19,831 bases of DNA from Phocaeicola_A sp963652075. Its GTDB lineage: Bacteria > Bacteroidota > Bacteroidia > Bacteroidales > Bacteroidaceae. The stretch covers positions 1 to 19,831 of the forward strand of contig CAVJRQ010000082.1 of the NCBI GenBank assembly GCA_963652075.1. Reading direction: 5' to 3'. Made by a program: the position numbers and the translations under genes. This document shows positions 16,196 to 19,831 of the stretch, piece after piece (within the stretch, counting starts at the first letter, position 1; the number at the start of each line of letters is the position of its first letter). The notes under the pieces were generated by a model. The model worked only from the letters and a program-made list of their open reading frames with translations, searched no databases and was not told the DNA's origin.

Positions 16196-16789
16196 ATGCT
16201 CGAATTTCTTTCCGGACACTGGCTCGACCTGTTCACCACTCTACTTGGACTGCTCTACATCTGGCTCGAATACCGTGCCAACATCTGGCTGTGGGTGGTG
16301 GGCATCATCATGCCGGCCTTGGACATCTACCTCTATTACAGTCACGGCTTGTACGGCGATGCCGGCATGGCGGTCTACTACACCATTGCCGCCATCTACG
16401 GATTCTTGGTGTGGCGTTTCGGCGTGCGCTTCTTTCGCAAGGAAGAACGCAAGACTCCGGTCATCAGCCGTATGCCCTTTCGGCTGTATCTGCCCGTGGC
16501 GCTCTTCTTTGTCGCCGCATGGGGAGCCACCTACTGGGTACTGGTTACCTTCACGGACAGCACCGTGCCCTTGCTCGACGCGTTCACCAATGCCATGTCC
16601 TTCGTAGGACTGTGGGCTCTGTCCCGCAAGTTCATCGAACAATGGTTCTTTTGGATTGTGGTGGATGCCGTTTGTTGCTACCTATATATAATAAAAGGTG
16701 TACCCTTTAAGGCCTTACTCTATGGACTTTACGTGTTTATCGCCGTTATGGGATGGCGCAAATGGAGCCGTGAGTGCGGGAAACGGTAG
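16196..16789 (+). CDS. pnuT: PnuT-type thiamine transporter (PnuC family)
   Basis: This 197-residue inner-membrane protein has about seven hydrophobic helices. The N-terminal half holds the aromatic motif YIWLEYRANIWLW (21-33) and DIYLYYSHGLYGD (43-55), both typical of PnuC-type vitamin carriers. The C-terminal half has KFIEQWFFWIVVDAV (145-159), which includes the conserved W...W..D pattern. PnuC homologues carry unphosphorylated vitamins by facilitated diffusion, with trapping by phosphorylation; the PnuT branch carries thiamine. The assignment rests on family pattern and on its place behind a TPP riboswitch and TonB receptor. The thiamine pyrophosphokinase often found next is missing here, so trapping must rely on a kinase encoded elsewhere. 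The ATG at 16196 follows the intercistronic hairpin; an overlapping ORF (16135-16710) in another frame is a shadow. Confidence 0.92.
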   Translation: MLEFLSGHWLDLFTTLLGLLYIWLEYRANIWLWVVGIIMPALDIYLYYSHGLYGDAGMAVYYTIAAIYGFLVWRFGVRFFRKEERKTPVISRMPFRLYLPVALFFVAAWGATYWVLVTFTDSTVPLLDAFTNAMSFVGLWALSRKFIEQWFFWIVVDAVCCYLYIIKGVPFKALLYGLYVFIAVMGWRKWSRECGKR

Positions 16790-16857
16790 CGTCCCGGTGC
16801 CGTTCGCTTGACATAGGTCAAGAAAACGCCACTTTGTCCAAAATATCCTTTCATCCG

Positions 16858-16890
16858 TTTGGAACACGTGCTGAAAGGCCCTTACCTTTG
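16858..16890 (+). promoter_or_regulatory. Strong promoter of an orphan transcription unit
   Basis: TTTG (16858-16861), 21 bases, then TACCTTTG (16883-16890): both elements match the Bacteroidetes consensus exactly. Transcription should start near 16896. No annotated protein gene follows before the terminator ending at 17269. Confidence 0.8.
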
Positions 16891-17111
16891 CAGCGTAAAA
16901 CATAGGTTAAGTGTTGTAATTAAGGCCGCGTGAAGCGGTTCAATAGGTATAAGGGTAATAAAGATTTGTTTTCAACAGGATAAAAAGGATTCTATAGGCG
17001 TTTTAAGATAAAAGGTATTATTCATTTTCTATGGTGTTATGTGATGAGAAGGCGGAGCGATATAAGTTTTATGGGTAATTAGTTTTTTGGTAAGGTAAAA
17101 AAGAATTGTTT

Positions 17112-17192
17112 ATGGATATTGCGATTAGCGTGTTGGTGGCGACATTTATGTTCGCATCCGCTACACATGCTTTCCACGATGGCATGATGTAG
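17112..17192 (+). CDS. Possible 26-residue hydrophobic small protein
   Basis: A short frame from ATG 17112 to TAG 17190-17192 encodes MDIAISVLVATFMFASATHA followed by FHDGMM. Residues 3-16 are almost all hydrophobic and could form one membrane helix or a signal-like segment. A purine-rich tract (GGTAAAAAAG) lies just upstream. It lies inside the orphan transcription unit, about 215 bases from the predicted start and ending about 33 bases before the terminator hairpin. It resembles type I toxin peptides and other small membrane proteins only in general character. No antisense promoter matching the consensus was seen on the other strand. Coding status is uncertain. Confidence 0.3.
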   Translation: MDIAISVLVATFMFASATHAFHDGMM

Positions 17193-17225
17193 GAATTTGA
17201 GAGATCTGAAACGATAACGAACAGA

Positions 17226-17269
17226 GGGACGGGCGTTCTTAACATAGAGAACAAGCCCGTCCCTTTTTT
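17226..17269 (+). terminator. Strong Rho-independent terminator
   Basis: GGGACGGGC (17226-17234) pairs perfectly with GCCCGTCCC (17255-17263). An inner GTTCT/AGAAC helix (17235-17239 with 17248-17252) extends the stem, and six T residues follow (17264-17269). This is the clearest intrinsic terminator in the window and closes the orphan transcript. Confidence 0.92.
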
Positions 17270-17289
17270 GCGCAAGCGGTTGCACCTGC

Positions 17290-17377
17290 CAACGTAAGTA
17301 CTTACATGAGCCAACGTAAGTACTTTCATCGGGCAACGTAAGTACTTGCGTGGACACACGTAAGGCGTACCGTTTTC
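17290..17377 (+). repeat. 22-bp tandem repeats (three good copies and one degenerate)
   Basis: Three head-to-tail units of exactly 22 bases start at 17290, 17312 and 17334. Each begins with the same 14 bases, CAACGTAAGTACTT, and has a variable 8-base tail. A fourth, degenerate unit keeps ACGTAAG in register (17358-17364). Each unit contains the palindrome AAGTACTT, extended to GTAAGTACTTAC in the first. The 22-base spacing is close to two helical turns, so the sites lie on one face of the DNA. They sit between the terminator and the hipB-like promoter. Confidence 0.9.
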
Positions 17378-17415
17378 GGACTGACCCTTGTTTAGTCATC
17401 TTTAACAAAAAGGAG

Positions 17416-17470
17416 TTGCGTAGTAATCCTGTTTTTGTACCTTTACAACTGATAATATCTTATTATTATC
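17416..17470 (+). promoter_or_regulatory. hipB-hipA promoter with a candidate operator
   Basis: TTG (17416-17418), 19 bases, then TACCTTTA (17438-17445), one mismatch from TAnnTTTG. Immediately downstream is a perfect inverted repeat GATAATA-N6-TATTATC (17451-17470), ending just before the start codon. Antitoxins of the HipB type bind inverted repeats in their own promoters, so this is the best candidate operator. Binding itself is inferred. Confidence 0.55.
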
Positions 17471-17473
17471 CAT

Positions 17474-17818
17474 ATGATTATGCAAGAAACAAATAATATA
17501 TTAGCAATATTGGACAACTATCTCCACGACAATCCCGACGAGATTGCCAGGGAGATGGCAAATGACTTCAGAAGACGAAGGATAGAGAAGAATCTGACAC
17601 GGGAACAAGTGGCAGACAAGTCGGGGGTTGCCGTCAGCAATATCACTCGGTTCGAGCAAAAGGGTCTCATTTCCCTCAGGAACCTGATAGGCATCGCCAT
17701 CGCCTTGGAATACACCTCGGAAATCAGGAACATCTTCTCGCAACCCAAGTACTCCACCATGGAGGAGCTGCAGCAGATAAAAAGAAACACAAACAAGAAA
17801 AAGGCTTATAGACCATGA
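17474..17818 (+). CDS. HipB-like XRE-family HTH antitoxin/regulator
   Basis: A 114-residue protein with a central XRE-type helix-turn-helix (about 32-85): RRRRIEKNLTREQVADKSGV (33-52) is the first part and AVSNITRFEQKG (53-64) the recognition helix region. An extra N-terminal segment (about 1-30) and a lysine-rich tail (103-114) flank it. It starts at ATG 17474, with a second ATG at 17480 equally possible. It overlaps the hipA-like gene by 4 bases (ATGA), the classical arrangement of a HipB antitoxin that neutralises HipA and represses the operon. Identification rests on the HTH pattern plus the partner gene; the protein is not closely similar to E. coli HipB by eye. Confidence 0.87.
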   Translation: MIMQETNNILAILDNYLHDNPDEIAREMANDFRRRRIEKNLTREQVADKSGVAVSNITRFEQKGLISLRNLIGIAIALEYTSEIRNIFSQPKYSTMEELQQIKRNTNKKKAYRP

Positions 17819-18915
17819 AACATATAGAATCTTTAGCCGTGAAGTATCACCGGGAGAAAGTCGGCACACTGGCGTTGAGTGCCGACGGAAAGGTATGCAC
17901 CTTTGAGTACGCCAATCGGTGGTTGGCTGCCGGATTTAGTATCTCTCCGTTAGAGTTGCCCTTGAAGCCCGGACTTTTCATCGCCAAGCCCACTCCATTC
18001 GGTGGGAACTTTGGCATCTTCGAAGATAGCCTTCCCGACGGATATGGAAGATACCTGTTGCATAAAGCCTTGCTGAGAGAGGGCATCAACGACTTTGACC
18101 TTTCTGCCCTCGACCGGCTGAGCATCGTGGGCAATGGCGGCATGGGAGCATTAACCTACGAGCCAATGGCCACGAACCAGACAGGACACGAAATAGTAGA
18201 CTTCGACCTTTTGCAAGCCAAAGCCTTGGAGGTGTTGAAGGAGCAACAGGATAGTGATGCCGGATTGCTCTTGTACAATAGTGGAAACAGTGGCGGTTGT
18301 CGACCGAAAGCCGTTTTCACAGACGAGGAAGGGCATTGGCTGGTTAAGTTTCGGCACACCTACGACCCGCAAGATATGGGACAGCAGGAATGCCATTACA
18401 ATGAGGTGGCTAAGCGATGTGGCATCCACGTACCCGACTTCAAGATGGTAAACAACAAGTACTTTGCCTGTCGCCGTTTCGACATTTCTCCGGCTGGCGA
18501 GCGAATCCACACGGCTACAGCCGGAGCTTTACTGAATGTTTCCCTGTCCAATCCCGTCCTCGACTACCTCAACTTATTGGCGCTTACAGGCTATCTCACT
18601 CAGAGCCGGGAGGATGTGGAAGAGATGTTCCGCCGCATGGTATTCAACTATGCAATGGACAACAAGGACGACCATTGCAAGAACTTTTCTTTCTTTGTGC
18701 AGAAAGAGAGCGACGACAGATGGCATTGGCATCTATCCCCGGCCTACGACCTCACCCATTGCACCGAGGGATATAACGGTGAGCACGCCACCTCTGTAAA
18801 TGGGACCGGACATCCGACCTTAGAGGACATGGTGGCTGTTGGCATAAAGAACAAAATGAAAGAGAGCAGATGTAGAGAGTTGCTCCATTATGTTTATGAC
18901 CAAATAGAAAGCTGA
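17815..18915 (+). CDS. HipA-like serine/threonine kinase toxin
   Basis: A 366-residue HipA-family kinase, shorter than E. coli HipA (440) but complete in domain order. The N-terminal subdomain has FEYANRWL and GIFEDSLPDGYGRYLLHKAL (67-86). The glycine-rich loop YNSGNSGGCRPKAVF (154-168) binds ATP and includes serines analogous to the autophosphorylation site. K178 in WLVKFRH is the likely ATP lysine. The catalytic loop NKDDHCKNFSF (283-293) has D285 and N290, and D312 in SPAYDLT is the metal aspartate. All key residues are present, so the enzyme should be active. E. coli HipA phosphorylates GltX and induces persistence; targets of other HipA proteins differ, and this one's is unknown. It is translationally coupled to the hipB-like gene. 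Confidence 0.93.
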   Translation: MKHIESLAVKYHREKVGTLALSADGKVCTFEYANRWLAAGFSISPLELPLKPGLFIAKPTPFGGNFGIFEDSLPDGYGRYLLHKALLREGINDFDLSALDRLSIVGNGGMGALTYEPMATNQTGHEIVDFDLLQAKALEVLKEQQDSDAGLLLYNSGNSGGCRPKAVFTDEEGHWLVKFRHTYDPQDMGQQECHYNEVAKRCGIHVPDFKMVNNKYFACRRFDISPAGERIHTATAGALLNVSLSNPVLDYLNLLALTGYLTQSREDVEEMFRRMVFNYAMDNKDDHCKNFSFFVQKESDDRWHWHLSPAYDLTHCTEGYNGEHATSVNGTGHPTLEDMVAVGIKNKMKESRCRELLHYVYDQIES

Positions 18916-18971
18916 CATGATGAAAGGGAAATCAATGATGCGAGAGATGAAGCTAAAACAGCCAAATTTTT

Positions 18972-19023
18972 GATAGTAAAGCTACAAAAACTTGCTTTAC
19001 TGTTGAAAAAATTACTATCTTTG
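18972..19023 (+). promoter_or_regulatory. abiE-type promoter with overlapping inverted repeats
   Basis: TTG (18992-18994), 21 bases, then TATCTTTG (19016-19023), an exact -7 match. Two overlapping inverted repeats cover it: AGTAAAGC (18975-18982) with GCTTTACT (18994-19001), and GATAGTAA (18972-18979) with TTACTATC (19012-19019). The second right arm overlaps the -7 element. AbiEi antitoxins are known to repress their own operon by binding inverted repeats, which fits. The predicted start site, about 19028, is only about 5 bases before the ATG at 19033. Confidence 0.65.
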
Positions 19024-19032
19024 TCCTCCATA

Positions 19033-19659
19033 ATGAGAAATGTATTGGCGGAAATAGGGAATATTCCTGTGACTTCCTCCGTAATCAGTTCGTTTTATCC
19101 GGACATCAAGACGAAGAGGGCGAAGATAGCACAGTTGGAAAAGTCGGGTGAAATCATTCGACTCAAAAGGAACTTGTTTGTTGTCAATCCAGAGGAAACG
19201 GGCATCAAGTTATCCACAGGTTTGATTGCAAACCATTTGCTGTCGCCGTCTTATGTTTCTATGCAAACTGCATTGCGATATTATGGACTTATTCCCGAAG
19301 CGGTCTATACCACCCAATCCATGAGTTTTAAGCCCACCAAGGACTTCACGACTCCCTACGGCAGTTTTTCTTATCTCCACATCAGCAAGGAGGCTTATTC
19401 TATTGGTCTGACCCAGGTGAGGGAGGGGAAAGCGCAATACATCATAGCCTCTCCCGAAAAGGCCCTTTGCGACGTGATAGCAAATATGTCTGGCGTGAAT
19501 TTAAGATACAAGACGGAGGCGAAACTGTTCTTGGAAGAAGATTTGCGCCTGGATATGGAGAGATTTGCGCATTTCGACAAGGAGGTGCTTGAGGCTTATG
19601 CCAAATGGGGCAAGAAGGCAACGTCTATTCAAACGATTTTAAAATTATTGGAAAAGTGA
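19033..19659 (+). CDS. AbiEi-family antitoxin/transcriptional repressor
   Basis: A 208-residue protein matching the AbiEi group. The N-terminal winged-helix region (about 1-52) holds VTSSVISSFYP, KRAKIAQLEKSGEIIRLKR and NLFVVNP. The C-terminal part has SYVSMQTALRYYGLIPEAVY (73-92) and IIASPEKALCDVIA (137-150), the segments that mark the family. In studied AbiE systems AbiEi represses its operon and blocks AbiEii toxicity without direct protein contact (type IV toxin-antitoxin). The ATG at 19033 was preferred over an in-frame TTG at 18970 because the longer frame would run through the promoter. The partner gene overlaps its stop by 4 bases. The DNA here is more AT-rich than in the housekeeping genes, consistent with acquisition. 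Confidence 0.85.
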   Translation: MRNVLAEIGNIPVTSSVISSFYPDIKTKRAKIAQLEKSGEIIRLKRNLFVVNPEETGIKLSTGLIANHLLSPSYVSMQTALRYYGLIPEAVYTTQSMSFKPTKDFTTPYGSFSYLHISKEAYSIGLTQVREGKAQYIIASPEKALCDVIANMSGVNLRYKTEAKLFLEEDLRLDMERFAHFDKEVLEAYAKWGKKATSIQTILKLLEK

Positions 19660-19831
19660 ACGATATCTATCAAAATATGCTGTCGGCATACGATTTGTCT
19701 ACTGACCAAGCCGTTCGTAATGCTACGTTTGAAGTAAACCAACAAGTGATTCTTGCAGGGCTTTATAAAGGGCTCAGTCTGGAAAACGGGTGGCGATTAT
19801 TCCGTTTACCAGCCATTGACCAACCGTTAAC
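19656..19831 (+). CDS. AbiEii-like nucleotidyltransferase toxin, 5' part only (possibly interrupted)
   Basis: An open frame starts at GTG 19656, overlapping the AbiEi stop (GTGA), and runs off the window: 58 complete codons. The first 39 residues, including ATFEVNQQVILAGLYKG (23-39), fit the N-terminus of AbiEii-type toxins that follow AbiEi genes. From my recollection of the family, a GFFDKAAFYGGT-like stretch with the nucleotidyltransferase GG/S motif should come next. Instead the frame reads LSLENGWRLFRLPAIDQPLT. The gene may therefore be interrupted at about 19773, or this branch may simply differ. The window ends too soon to decide. An internal ATG at 19677 is an alternative start. Confidence 0.6.
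   Translation, partial: MNDIYQNMLSAYDLSTDQAVRNATFEVNQQVILAGLYKGLSLENGWRLFRLPAIDQPL

Larger units (their letters stand above)
16896..17269 (+). ncRNA. Candidate small RNA or small-peptide transcript (about 370 bases)
   Basis: The unit is defined by a consensus promoter at its start and a strong intrinsic terminator at its end. It is visibly AT-richer than the pnuT and thiamine-receptor genes to its left. It has no ORF above 30 codons on the plus strand but contains a short hairpin CCGC-GTGAA-GCGG near 16927-16939 and two tiny ORFs (17031-17078 and 17112-17192). I do not recognise it as a known RNA family. It could be a regulatory RNA, an mRNA for the 26-residue peptide, or both. The boundaries are inferred from the promoter and terminator. 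Confidence 0.5.

Noticed and set aside
16135..16710. 191-codon plus-strand frame overlapping pnuT
   Set aside because: It begins in the intercistronic hairpin loop and is out of frame with pnuT; its His/Arg-rich composition shows a frame shadow.
16807..16822. CTTGAC-ATAG-GTCAAG hairpin as a pnuT terminator
   Set aside because: Only six base pairs and no T run follow, so termination here is not supported.
17290..17377. CRISPR array
   Set aside because: The repeats are only 14 identical bases with 8-base variable parts, far shorter than CRISPR units, and no cas genes are present.
17069..17408. Minus-strand open frames of 96 and 109 codons in the intergenic stretch
   Set aside because: They run through the 22-bp repeats and the terminator hairpin, have no family resemblance, and no consensus promoter was seen for them.
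18918..18974. Tiny frame (MMKGKSMMREMKLKQPNF) after the hipA-like gene
   Set aside because: Eighteen codons with no promoter, no ribosome site and no hydrophobic or conserved character; probably chance.

Overview
The window reads as a chromosomal segment from a member of the Bacteroidales, most likely a Bacteroides-like genus. Its promoters follow the Bacteroidetes pattern (TTTG or TTG, then 19-21 bases, then TAnnTTTG), with exact or near-exact copies before tRNA-Asp, leuS, the thiamine receptor, an orphan transcription unit and abiE. Several genes belong to families typical of Bacteroidetes (DUF3098, DUF4294, a PnuT thiamine transporter behind a TonB-dependent receptor), and the LeuRS, QueA and FtsX sequences look Bacteroidetes-like. 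Identifications come from reading motifs by eye; no database search was run.

Left part (1-5347, minus strand): a seven-gene housekeeping cluster runs from a class I methyltransferase with an N-terminal zinc-ribbon-like pattern through ftsX, a small DUF3098 membrane protein, uppP, truB, queA and folK. Many of the genes overlap or nearly touch. A tRNA-Asp gene with its own promoter follows and is cut by the window edge. The cluster links cell division and envelope lipid recycling (FtsX, UppP), tRNA modification (TruB, QueA) and folate synthesis (FolK).

Middle (5498-13426): on the plus strand are a PspC-domain protein, a DUF4294 exported or lipoprotein-like protein, and an iron-containing alcohol dehydrogenase with its own promoter and a hairpin terminator. 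On the minus strand, leuS, two tandem paralogous YitT-family membrane proteins and the ITP/XTP pyrophosphatase rdgB form an apparent operon that converges on that terminator.

Thiamine region (13525-16789): a TPP riboswitch precedes a TonB-dependent outer-membrane receptor and a PnuT-type inner-membrane thiamine transporter. Together these make a thiamine import route across both membranes. A long hairpin lies between the two genes. The thiamine pyrophosphokinase that often follows pnuT in this phylum is absent.

Accessory end (16790-19831): an AT-richer stretch carries an isolated transcription unit with a strong promoter, a strong terminator and a possible 26-residue hydrophobic peptide. It is followed by 22-bp tandem repeats and then by two adjacent toxin-antitoxin-type modules: a HipB/HipA-like pair and an AbiEi/AbiEii-like pair. 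Both pairs have 4-base gene overlaps and inverted repeats at their promoters. The last gene departs from its expected family sequence near the window edge and may be interrupted. This end is the most interesting part of the window.
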